IMG/VR virus record: IMGVR_UViG_3300043409_002246
Location: 1-64,000 of that record
Reading direction: 5' to 3' (one strand)
DNA from: a virus
Length of the DNA stretch: 64,000 nucleotides
Position numbers and translations under genes: made by a program. Numbering within the stretch: position 1 is the first letter of the stretch; the number at the start of each line of letters is the position of its first letter. Below, one piece after another: positions 56,325 to 63,309 of the stretch. The notes beneath the pieces were generated by a model, which saw only the letters and a program-made list of their open reading frames with translations, did not search any database and had not been told where the DNA came from.

Positions 56325-57215
56325 TCAGAAATTCATCTTCGCGGCGGCGGAGCGCAGGTGCTCGTTGCTCAGGTGCCCGTAAACCTTCGACACCAGAATG
56401 CCGCCGTCGGAGTGGCCGAGCATCGCGGCCACGGTCATAAAGTCAATGCCGGCCATGACGGCGCGGCTGGCGAACGCGTGGCGCAGGTCGTGTAAACACA
56501 TCGTCCCCAACCCAGCCGCGCGGCTGACCGCGCTGAAGACTGCCGAGGGGCTGATCCAGTGGCCGGCGCTGGTCCGGTCGGGCGAGGGGAACAGCCACTC
56601 ATTCTCGTCGCGCCGCGAGGCATACATGGCTTTCAGGTGATCGAAAAGTGACTTGTTCATCACCACGACAACGTCCTTGTCGAACTTGGTGTGAAACACG
56701 ATGGTTCGCTTGCCGAAGTCAACATCCGACCAGCGGGCGGAGATTCCGGCCTGCCGCCGGCAACCGCTATAAGCGACCAGCCGCAAGTAGTCCGCCAGCA
56801 TCTTCCCGTTGCGGAACTCCGGTCGCTCCTTCCAATCCAAGCGGGTAGCCACGGTGCAGAGCCGTTCGAGCGCGTCGTCCGGTATCAACTCCCGGCGGGG
56901 CGTCTTGTGCTTTAGCGGCTTCCATTCCGCCGTCACCAAGGGCGCCTTGGAAAAGAGGCCCGTTTCCAAACCGAACTTTAGCACGTTGTGCAACGAGAGA
57001 ATGTCGAGGTTGACGGTGCGATTGCACACGTCCTCCCCCCGGTTCATCGCGAACTCGTTCAGGTCGGAGCGGGTGATCTGGTCCGCCTCGCGGTCGCCGT
57101 AGGCGGTGAGCCAGCGGTCGAGCGTGTAGCGTTCTTTCTGCACCGTCAGCGGCGACTTGGATCGCAGCCGGGTGACGGAGTCCAAGTATTTTTCAGACAG
57201 TTCTCGTAACTTCAT
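56325..57215 (-). CDS. int: Tyrosine recombinase (phage integrase)
   Basis: A 296-residue integrase, start MKLRELSEKYLDSVTRL at the ATG overlapping the upstream stop. The N-terminal 100 residues form a SAM-like core-binding domain. Catalytic residues visible: Arg153 (YSGCRRQ), HDLRH with His242 and Arg245, GHSD His268, and the nucleophile Tyr279 (SKVYGHL). It catalyses site-specific integration between attP and attB. The non-coding gap 56058-56324 next to it is a candidate attP area, but no att core could be identified. Confidence 0.9.
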   Translation of the reverse strand: MKLRELSEKYLDSVTRLRSKSPLTVQKERYTLDRWLTAYGDREADQITRSDLNEFAMNRGEDVCNRTVNLDILSLHNVLKFGLETGLFSKAPLVTAEWKPLKHKTPRRELIPDDALERLCTVATRLDWKERPEFRNGKMLADYLRLVAYSGCRRQAGISARWSDVDFGKRTIVFHTKFDKDVVVVMNKSLFDHLKAMYASRRDENEWLFPSPDRTSAGHWISPSAVFSAVSRAAGLGTMCLHDLRHAFASRAVMAGIDFMTVAAMLGHSDGGILVSKVYGHLSNEHLRSAAAKMNF

Positions 57216-57415
57216 GCGCGTGCGAGGGTAGTGGTCTGGCCCCAGCGCGGGAAAAACCATCCCCGGACGGCCCATTCGTGGCGGGTGAAGGTTTTGCCGG
57301 TGGGACGCCGGTCGGTGATTACGCCCGTCTTGGGACAGACGCGGTAACTTTCCTCCGGGATGGAGCGTTGACGCGGAGCCGGCCTTGCCGGTCCTTTGCA
57401 GTGTTCAAGTTTCAT
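57212..57415 (-). CDS. Small basic protein upstream of integrase (67 aa)
   Basis: A 67-residue protein (MKLEHCKGPARPAPRQRSIP...) with Arg/Lys and aromatic residues (YRVCPKTGVITDRRPTG, EWAVRGWFFPRWG). It is coupled to the integrase by ATGA. An excisionase or recombination directionality factor is the positional guess, though no helix-turn-helix is evident. Own promoter at 57422-57450, 6 bases before the ATG. Confidence 0.55.
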   Translation of the reverse strand: MKLEHCKGPARPAPRQRSIPEESYRVCPKTGVITDRRPTGKTFTRHEWAVRGWFFPRWGQTTTLARA

Positions 57416-57421
57416 GCAGTC

Positions 57422-57450
57422 AATTTACACGGGTCCCCGGCCACTGTCAA
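57422..57450 (-). promoter_or_regulatory. Minus-strand promoter for integrase operon, TTGACA-N17-TAAATT
   Basis: TTGACA (57445-57450), 17 bases, TAAATT (57422-57427), then 6 bases to the ATG at 57415. It is a host-like -10 with leaderless spacing. Confidence 0.75.
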
Positions 57451-57457
57451 GCGCCAA

Positions 57458-57868
57458 TTAGCTCAACCCCGAGGGCGCGGTTTCGAGCGCGTCGTGCGGC
57501 TTCATTTTCACCTTGTTCACGGAGAGGAACATCATAACGTTGCGGACGATGTTCTCCGTAATCATGGCGATCAATTCCTCGCCGAGGCCGTTCGTCGCCG
57601 CCAACCGCAGCCGGCGGGTAACAGCGAGCGTGGCGTGCGTCGCTTCGTGCGCGACGAGCGGGACGTTGACGAAGTTCCGGCAAAAATTGAGCGTGGCAAC
57701 CCGCTTGCGTTTTCGAGCATATCCGACGGTGCAGAATGCCCAAGTATCGTGGCCCCCGGGCCCGAAGGCTTTCTCGAAAGATTTCACCGACTCGTGCAGC
57801 ACGCACGCGACGGTGAAGTTCGAGCAGTTGATGGCCCGGAAGGAGGTTCTTACTTTGGTAATCCTCAT
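57458..57868 (-). CDS. Small HExxH zinc-metalloprotease-like protein
   Basis: A 136-residue protein starting MRITKVRTSFRAINC at the ATG overlapping the upstream stop. It has VPLVAHEATHATLAV with HEATH at 74-78, and GLGEELIAMITENIV 20 residues later, supplying a third-ligand Glu. HExxH plus downstream ExxA is the minimal zincin pattern common in small phage and Rz-like proteins of unknown target. It is last in the metallophosphoesterase operon. Confidence 0.65.
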   Translation of the reverse strand: MRITKVRTSFRAINCSNFTVACVLHESVKSFEKAFGPGGHDTWAFCTVGYARKRKRVATLNFCRNFVNVPLVAHEATHATLAVTRRLRLAATNGLGEELIAMITENIVRNVMMFLSVNKVKMKPHDALETAPSGLS

Positions 57869-59121
57869 TCCATTGGAAAGTTGCCCGGGATGGTGTAAGG
57901 GCGCTCGGCGTAGGTCTTGGCCCATTTCAGGCTCAGGTCATACTCGGCGGTTTTCCCGTATTTCGGGTGCATGAAGAAAAGCCGTTGGCTTGGGTCCACG
58001 GGATTGAAGTTCTCAGCCAGTCCGTAATTGTCGAGGCCCGGGAACCCACCGTTAATTGTGACATCCCCGAGTGCGTGCGGTAGAACAATTCCCCGGTGCA
58101 AATGACCGGTGACGTAATAGTGCGGAGCCTGCCTTCCGTGCTTCCCGAACAGTTGAGTCTTGGTCGAAATCTCCCGCGCGATAGCGTGGTTTGGAATTCC
58201 CATCGCCTTATCGCCGCCGCGTAGGTGGTCCCCGTGTGCGGCGTGAAAGGTGAAGCCTTGAACCTCGAAGATGCTGAAGGGCTGGCAGTCGAGATCAAAG
58301 TTAATGTTAGGAATGTCGTGGACCAAAGATTGAACCATCGCATAAAAGAACTGGTCGAGGTTGCTGAAACGGTTTTCGGTCGGCATCTTGCGCTGATTCA
58401 TCCAGCGGGTGTGGTTGCCGACCACGGTTTTGATGCGGAGCTTCGGGAAGTGCGGCGCGAGATTGCGGAGGAACTGCGCGACCGCGTGGCTGGCGCCGTA
58501 GAACTGGCTGAACAACGTAACGCGCTGGCCGGCTTCAACGCCGTGGTTCAGCGCGCCGTCGAGCATGTCGCCGAGCATCGCGATCACAAGCTCGCTGATC
58601 TCGGTCGTGGTGTGGTTCTCGCGGATGGAAATGACCGACTCTTCCAGATACTTCAGGCGCGCGAGGAACACGTCGAAATTGTAGTTGCCGAACCCGAGGG
58701 TCTGGTCCGGGCGAATGTCCTTGCCGACGTGCGTGTCGGAAAACAGCAGCATCGCGCTCTGCGGCGTGCCGTGGTTGCGCGGGCGCAGCTTCGTGATGGC
58801 CGGCGCCGACTTATATGACTTCGGCGCTATGTCCTTGATCTCGCCCACCAGTTGCTCGACTACGGATTGCTCCTTGAGCGCCTTCTGGTATTTGGCGGAG
58901 AGTTCGTTGAACTTCACCCGCCACAAATCACCGGTCGCTCGTTCCTTGTCACCTTCGTAAGTGACCGGTGGCAAGCCATCAGTGACAAGCGATCCGAGCA
59001 GGCCGAGCCGCTTGCGGGCCTGCCATACCGTGCTCCGCGAGCGCCCAAGGGAGCGCGCCAACTCGGCGGTGTTCGCCCCCGAGCCAAGGGCATCAACTTC
59101 AGCATCAGTCCAGTTTTTCAT
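57865..59121 (-). CDS. Metallophosphoesterase with N-terminal helix-turn-helix
   Basis: A 418-residue protein. Residues 3-41 form an HTH (AELARSLGRSRSTVWQARKRLGL). The calcineurin-like domain has all the motifs: FSDTHVGK (Asp129, His131), LGDMLDG, VVGNHTRW, HAAHGDHLRGG and TGHLHRG. The linker, about 43-68 (GSLVTDGLPPVTYEGDKERA), is encoded by heptamer array F. It would hydrolyse phosphoesters, perhaps on DNA (Mre11/SbcD-like) with the HTH recognising DNA, but the substrate is unknown. Part of the operon with the RuvC-like resolvase. Confidence 0.8.
   Translation of the reverse strand: MKNWTDAEVDALGSGANTAELARSLGRSRSTVWQARKRLGLLGSLVTDGLPPVTYEGDKERATGDLWRVKFNELSAKYQKALKEQSVVEQLVGEIKDIAPKSYKSAPAITKLRPRNHGTPQSAMLLFSDTHVGKDIRPDQTLGFGNYNFDVFLARLKYLEESVISIRENHTTTEISELVIAMLGDMLDGALNHGVEAGQRVTLFSQFYGASHAVAQFLRNLAPHFPKLRIKTVVGNHTRWMNQRKMPTENRFSNLDQFFYAMVQSLVHDIPNINFDLDCQPFSIFEVQGFTFHAAHGDHLRGGDKAMGIPNHAIAREISTKTQLFGKHGRQAPHYYVTGHLHRGIVLPHALGDVTINGGFPGLDNYGLAENFNPVDPSQRLFFMHPKYGKTAEYDLSLKWAKTYAERPYTIPGNFPME
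58927..58992. repeat. Heptamer tandem array F (within the metallophosphoesterase gene)
   Basis: Period-7 units on both strands meet at about 58957: AGTGACC, GGTGGCA, AGCCATC, AGTGACA on the plus strand and GGTGACA, AGGAACG, AGCGACC on the minus strand. It encodes the HTH-to-phosphoesterase linker. Confidence 0.6.
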
Positions 59122-59537
59122 TTCGATTTTCTCTTTCGTTTGGTGGTTGGTGGTTGTGCCATCATGGAAATAAGGTGAGCGACGTGGCGGTTCGCGTCCT
59201 CCTTGATTGCTACTGCGTTCTGCGCCTCAATGTCGAGGCGCTGATTCACGATCCGGGTGCCGGTCGCGACCTGCCGGTATTGCTCGCCGCAGAGCGCGGC
59301 GGCGTAGGAGTGGCCGTCAACTGGCTGGACTCCCCAGCGGGTGTCATCGTCGAGGATTTTTTCCAGCCGGTCGCACGCCTTGGTCAACGTGACTTCCAGC
59401 GTGGTCCGATGGTCGCCGTTCGCCGACGTGTCTTTGAAGTCGCCGGAATGAGTCAAAAACTGACTCGTCGTAGCGACTACGTGCAGGCAGTCCGCAATTT
59501 GATGCGAGGTAATCTCGCGATTGGTTCTCACGCTCAT
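59118..59537 (-). CDS. Hypothetical helical protein (139 aa)
   Basis: A 139-residue protein, start MSVRTNREITSHQIADCLHV. Almost entirely helical with a Lys/Arg tail (TTKRKRKSK). The ATG is 6 bases before the upstream gene's stop region; the end overlaps the metallophosphoesterase start (ATGA). A DNA-binding accessory in the recombination operon is possible (inference). Confidence 0.55.
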   Translation of the reverse strand: MSVRTNREITSHQIADCLHVVATTSQFLTHSGDFKDTSANGDHRTTLEVTLTKACDRLEKILDDDTRWGVQPVDGHSYAAALCGEQYRQVATGTRIVNQRLDIEAQNAVAIKEDANRHVAHLISMMAQPPTTKRKRKSK

Positions 59538-59542
59538 AATGT

Positions 59543-60037
59543 TCAAATCCCGAGTTCCTTCCGGGCGAGGGCCAGCAGATGCCTCGCGTCAACTTCGTTG
59601 TCGTCCATCGCGCGGAAGCCGTCGCCGGCCTCGTTCGCTACCATGATTCCGCCGGGCAGCGCCTTCGCCATGTCTTCCTTTTTGGCGTTGCCGAAGCCCG
59701 TGGCGAATTTCTTCAACGTGCCGACGGGCACCGCGACAAGGCGGACTTCCGGGTGAAGCAACGTCACAACGCAGCGCAGGCTCGCCCAAAGCTGTGCCTG
59801 ATACTGCGTGCTCAAAAATTGAACGTCCTCGAAATAGACCACGTCCACGGGCAGGACCCCCCGGATGAAGGCTATGAGCCGGGCGGGTCGCATGTCACAA
59901 CACCGATGAAGGTTCATCGCCTTTTGCGTGGCGATCTCCTTCGGCTTGGCCAGCGTCCACGTCCCGCCGGTGACAATGCCCTCGTCGAGCATGGCCCAAC
60001 CTGTCTTCGTCCCGAGATCGAGCGCGAGGACTCTCAT
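59543..60037 (-). CDS. RuvC-like Holliday junction resolvase
   Basis: A 164-residue protein, start MRVLALDLGTKTGWAM at the ATG overlapping the upstream stop. RNase H-fold acidic residues: Asp7 in ALDLGTKTG, Glu70 in VVYFEDV, and Asp145-150 region in DDNEVDARHL. VAVPVGTLKKFATGFGNAKKEDM is the typical substrate-contacting segment. It would cut branched DNA arising from replication or packaging. Length fits phage RuvC-like enzymes. Confidence 0.85.
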   Translation of the reverse strand: MRVLALDLGTKTGWAMLDEGIVTGGTWTLAKPKEIATQKAMNLHRCCDMRPARLIAFIRGVLPVDVVYFEDVQFLSTQYQAQLWASLRCVVTLLHPEVRLVAVPVGTLKKFATGFGNAKKEDMAKALPGGIMVANEAGDGFRAMDDNEVDARHLLALARKELGI

Positions 60038-60309
60038 GCCACGTCCATGTAGCGGTGAATCGCTTCCTCGCGGACGCGGCACGCAAGCAGTTGTTGGTTT
60101 ATGGTTCGCTGATTCGTCTCGTCGCCGACCTTTGTGCGCCGCAGCAGGCCGCGCAGGACGCGCGCTTGGCGGAGGGTTGCGTGCAGGCGCGACTTCACCT
60201 TCTTCAGGCTCAGGCGCGGCCAGAACATAAACACTTTCTTCTCGCCCTTGTTCACGCGAACCTTGGGCCAGTCGGAGTGTCGTTTCATTTTGATGTTTTT
60301 CGCATTCAT
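60034..60309 (-). CDS. Basic DNA/RNA-binding-like protein (91 aa)
   Basis: A 91-residue, strongly basic protein (MNAKNIKMKRHSDWPKVRVN...) with Lys/Arg-rich helices (RLSLKKVKSRLHATLRQARV, LRGLLRRTKVGDE). An internal ATG at residue 8 (MKRHSDW) is possible. The gap before it is a tetranucleotide repeat (60311-60350). It overlaps the resolvase start (ATGA), so it probably assists recombination. Confidence 0.6.
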   Translation of the reverse strand: MNAKNIKMKRHSDWPKVRVNKGEKKVFMFWPRLSLKKVKSRLHATLRQARVLRGLLRRTKVGDETNQRTINQQLLACRVREEAIHRYMDVA

Positions 60310-60310
60310 G

Positions 60311-60350
60311 GTTTTTTGTTTGTTTGTTTGTTTGTTTGTTTGTTTGTTTG
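60311..60350. repeat. Tetranucleotide repeat: eight perfect GTTT units as 5' leader of a basic gene
   Basis: Plus-strand (GTTT)8 plus a partial unit, read on the minus strand as AAAC repeats. It fills the whole 41-base gap between the sigma factor stop and the ATG of the basic protein gene. Confidence 0.9.
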
Positions 60351-61049
60351 TCAGAGCAAATCGTGTTTCTGTGCCGCGAGCGCGCCGCGAAGTTTCCGCA
60401 GCGCCCGCATCCGCAGGTTGCCGACGGCCTGCCGCTTCACTTTCATCGCCTTCGCCGTCTCGGTCTGCGTTTTGCCGTCCAGTTCATGCCGGATGATCCG
60501 GCGTTCTGCCGTCGTCAGCATCCGCGCGGCGTGTAAAATGGACTCTCGTCTCACTGAGTTAAGTTGCCTGTTTTCATAGCCTTCGTCAACCTCTAATTTC
60601 ATGTCCGCGTAATCCCGGTTCCACGTCGAACCGGTCAGGTGGGCGCGGCCCGTAACGACTGCGCCTTCCCCGTATTCGTCGTGATACGAAAATGCACTTT
60701 TTCCGAGGCGCTGGCCCTTCTTCAACGACTCGAAGACCTGCCCCCGGATGAACTTCCGCAGATACCCCGAGAAGCGCGGCCCGCGCGCCGGGTTGAAGCG
60801 CCGCGTCTTCAATGCCTGCATCAGTCCGAAGTTGCCGGCGCTGATGGCGTCGTCTTCGTCCAAGGCTCCCTTCGCGCAGGCGATGGCCGTCTTGGCGGTG
60901 AACTTCAGGTAGTGCCGTATGATCCGATTGCGCGCCCGCAGCGAGTTGCTGGTGCGGGAGTGGTAAACTTTGAACAGCGCCGCCTCGTCGTCACGGGAAA
61001 GCGGAGTGAAGGAGAGGTCGGTGGCTTCGGAGTAGTATGGCATAAACAT
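60351..61049 (-). CDS. Phage sigma-70-family factor
   Basis: A 232-residue sigma factor. Region 2 is about residues 40-110: ARNRIIRHYLKFTAKTAI, DEDDAISAGNFGLMQAL (core-binding DDxxxxGxxGL) and RFSGYLRKFIRGQVF (the -10-melting/recognition helix). Region 4 is about 175-226: LTTAERRIIRHELDGKTQTETAKAMKVKRQAVGNLRMRALRKL, an HTH that reads -35. It is short, lacking region 1 and most of region 3, like ECF or phage sigma factors. Own promoter at 61056-61084. It is a candidate for reading the late TTGACA-N17-CATCTT promoters. Confidence 0.85.
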   Translation of the reverse strand: MFMPYYSEATDLSFTPLSRDDEAALFKVYHSRTSNSLRARNRIIRHYLKFTAKTAIACAKGALDEDDAISAGNFGLMQALKTRRFNPARGPRFSGYLRKFIRGQVFESLKKGQRLGKSAFSYHDEYGEGAVVTGRAHLTGSTWNRDYADMKLEVDEGYENRQLNSVRRESILHAARMLTTAERRIIRHELDGKTQTETAKAMKVKRQAVGNLRMRALRKLRGALAAQKHDLL

Positions 61050-61055
61050 TGATTC

Positions 61056-61084
61056 AGATTACACGGAGTCGGTGGTGGTGTCAA
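61056..61084 (-). promoter_or_regulatory. Promoter of the sigma factor gene, TTGACA-N17-TAATCT
   Basis: TTGACA (61079-61084), 17 bases, TAATCT (61056-61061), 6 bases to the ATG at 61049. It is embedded in the 3' end of the primase-helicase gene, whose TAA stop is the first half of the -10 box. Confidence 0.8.
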
Positions 61085-63254
61085 CAATTACTTTGTTCAA
61101 GTCCCGGTGAATTTTCCAGTAGCGGCCCCGTCCTCTGTTCGGCGCAATGCCGCGCTCAATGCCCGGCGTCCCCTTGTGCATCAGGGTCGCCATCGCGCGG
61201 CCTACGGCGTCGCCGGTCTTCGCCTGCATCGCGCCCCGGCGGTTCGGGTCCATCGCAATCGCGATTTGAAGCTCGGTCGCGGAACCATGCCAGAACTCCG
61301 CTGTCGGGTTGTCGCGGAACCACTCCGCGTGCCAGATGGTCATAACCTCACGGAAGCCGGCGGACGAACTCGATTGCTCCGCGATCTCGAACAGGCTTTC
61401 GTCGGCGAAAGGCTTGATGCCGAACCTGCCGCCGGAAAGAAGGTGCGCGGGGATTTCAGTGTCAAGCAGCCAGCGACAGTAGAACGGAAGCTCGCGCTCG
61501 ATGATCTCAGACAAGTTACCCGGGAACTCCCAGCACTTCTTTCCGACTGTCCGCAGGATGATCGTCTTGTCGAGGTTCGACAGGTCGAGGTCGGGCAGCA
61601 TCCGCGCGCTCTCTTCGTCGGCGTTCATCGTCACCACGGCGCGGCCCAGCCAGACGGCCTTGCCGGCGGAGCGAAACTTCTCGTTGAAGTAGAACTCCCG
61701 GCTGGCGGCGATCTGTTTCAGGGCGGCGGAGAATTTTCGGCGCCCGGCGATGTCGGTTATGGCGTTGCTATCGTCGAGGACCCACAGCCCGGCGTTGAAC
61801 AGTTCGGAGTTGAAGGACGTTTCGCCCATGAGCCACGGCGCCGCGTTGGCGGAGCCGCCGAAGACTTTGGCCATGACGGCAGTCACGAGAAAAGTTTTGC
61901 CAATCTCCACCGGCCCGGCGATGAACATTACCTGCCCGCTCTTCGGCGCCTGAATGAACGCGTTCTTGTAGGCCCACTTCATCCACGCTTGGAAAACGTC
62001 GCCTTGCTCCGGCGTGTAAATGTGCTCCAAGAAGAACGACAGCCACGGGAAATTTCCGTTCGGACCCCAAATCCCCGGGTCGGCGGAGGGCGCCATGACC
62101 CGCATCGTTGACGTGTTCAGCGTGCGCCGGCCTTCGATGATGTTGAACCCGGTGGGGAAGAAGATCGCGGGGACGGCCACGTCAACCCGGTTCGTGTTGC
62201 AGATGAAATCGAGCGTGCTGTTCAGGGATGAAATGGGCATGTCCTTGGAGGTCTTCGCCGAGACTCCCCGGTTGACGATCAGGTGCCGGGAGATTGTCCC
62301 CTCCGCTTCCGGTCGCCAAGCGCCATCGGTAAACCGACGGAAATAGTTTTTGCCGTCGTAGTATATGTCAGCCGCCGCCGCGCCGGCAGACTCCGCCTGA
62401 TGCTTCTTGACGAAGTCCATCCCGAGCAGGTCAGCCCACGAGAAAAAGGTCTTGTGCGCGTTCTCGGAAAAGGTCCGCAGACCGTTCTCGTAAACCGTCG
62501 CCGACATTGGCGACTTCGAGAGCGGGACCCAAAAGGTCGGGCCGTGAGCGCCCACCACGAACTCCCCCGGCCACTCTGCGAAGGTCGGATATTTTTCCGT
62601 CAGCGCCGGGATGACTGACTCAATCGGGATTGACGCGCCGAACTCGCGCTGTGAAAACTCGAACTTGGCCATCGCCGCCGCCAGCCAGCCCTCCGTTACG
62701 TTGGCCGGGATGAACTCCGATTTCAGTATCCGCCAGTCGCATCCGTTCGTCCAATAGCGTTCCGGGGCCTCCCACGCGGGTTGGTCGAAGCCGATGCCGC
62801 CGAGCGCCGGGTCGAAGCCGAACTCGGTGAACGTTTTCAAAAAGTGCGTCGCGAAGGAGAATGACGGCAGGCGGATGGCTTTCTCGAAGACCCACACAAA
62901 GCGCCAGTTGCCGGACAGGGTGCGCTCGATCCAGTTTGGCGGCGTGCTGAGTTGACTGGCTGATTCCAGCATGGCAGGCTCCTTCGTCGCGTGATCGAAG
63001 TCGGCCACGAGGCCGTGCAGGAACAGTGGCGGGTTGCCTTCGCCTTCGGCCTTCGGCTTGGTGATGCGGAGGTTTACGTTGACCCCCTCGAACATGGAAT
63101 AAACGTGGTGGTTCGTGCTCGGTCGGTTGATCCAAAGGTGTCGCTCCTTTTTGTCGAAGCGAACCTCTTCAGGAATGGGCGTGGCCGGCTTGAAATCCCA
63201 AGGCGCGATACCGGTTTTGATGGCGTGGTCGGAGAGTCGTTCGAGATAGATCAT
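61059..63254 (-). CDS. Primase / superfamily 3 helicase
   Basis: A 731-residue replication protein. The N-terminal ~250 residues have LFLHGLVADFDHATKEP, an acidic DxD on a strand typical of archaeo-eukaryotic-type primases. The helicase part has the Walker A FIAGPVEIGKTFLVTAVMAK (about 446-453) followed by LWVLDDSNAI (Walker B). It matches the DUF5906/D5-type P-loop helicases common in phages. It would unwind the origin and prime synthesis for the family A polymerase next to it. Its 3' end carries the sigma promoter. Confidence 0.8.
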   Translation of the reverse strand: MIYLERLSDHAIKTGIAPWDFKPATPIPEEVRFDKKERHLWINRPSTNHHVYSMFEGVNVNLRITKPKAEGEGNPPLFLHGLVADFDHATKEPAMLESASQLSTPPNWIERTLSGNWRFVWVFEKAIRLPSFSFATHFLKTFTEFGFDPALGGIGFDQPAWEAPERYWTNGCDWRILKSEFIPANVTEGWLAAAMAKFEFSQREFGASIPIESVIPALTEKYPTFAEWPGEFVVGAHGPTFWVPLSKSPMSATVYENGLRTFSENAHKTFFSWADLLGMDFVKKHQAESAGAAAADIYYDGKNYFRRFTDGAWRPEAEGTISRHLIVNRGVSAKTSKDMPISSLNSTLDFICNTNRVDVAVPAIFFPTGFNIIEGRRTLNTSTMRVMAPSADPGIWGPNGNFPWLSFFLEHIYTPEQGDVFQAWMKWAYKNAFIQAPKSGQVMFIAGPVEIGKTFLVTAVMAKVFGGSANAAPWLMGETSFNSELFNAGLWVLDDSNAITDIAGRRKFSAALKQIAASREFYFNEKFRSAGKAVWLGRAVVTMNADEESARMLPDLDLSNLDKTIILRTVGKKCWEFPGNLSEIIERELPFYCRWLLDTEIPAHLLSGGRFGIKPFADESLFEIAEQSSSSAGFREVMTIWHAEWFRDNPTAEFWHGSATELQIAIAMDPNRRGAMQAKTGDAVGRAMATLMHKGTPGIERGIAPNRGRGRYWKIHRDLNKVIVDTTTDSV

Positions 63255-63277
63255 AGGGGGAGCTTGTTCACGTAGTC

Positions 63278-63306
63278 AAGATGCGTAGTTTAGACAGGTT
63301 TGTCAA
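63278..63306 (-). promoter_or_regulatory. Minus-strand promoter with late-type -10, TTGACA-N17-CATCTT
   Basis: TTGACA (63301-63306), 17 bases, CATCTT (63278-63283). It lies between the polymerase stop and the primase-helicase start, with a 23-base leader. It shares the late class -10, so replication genes may also be boosted late. Confidence 0.75.
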
Positions 63307-63309
63307 CCA

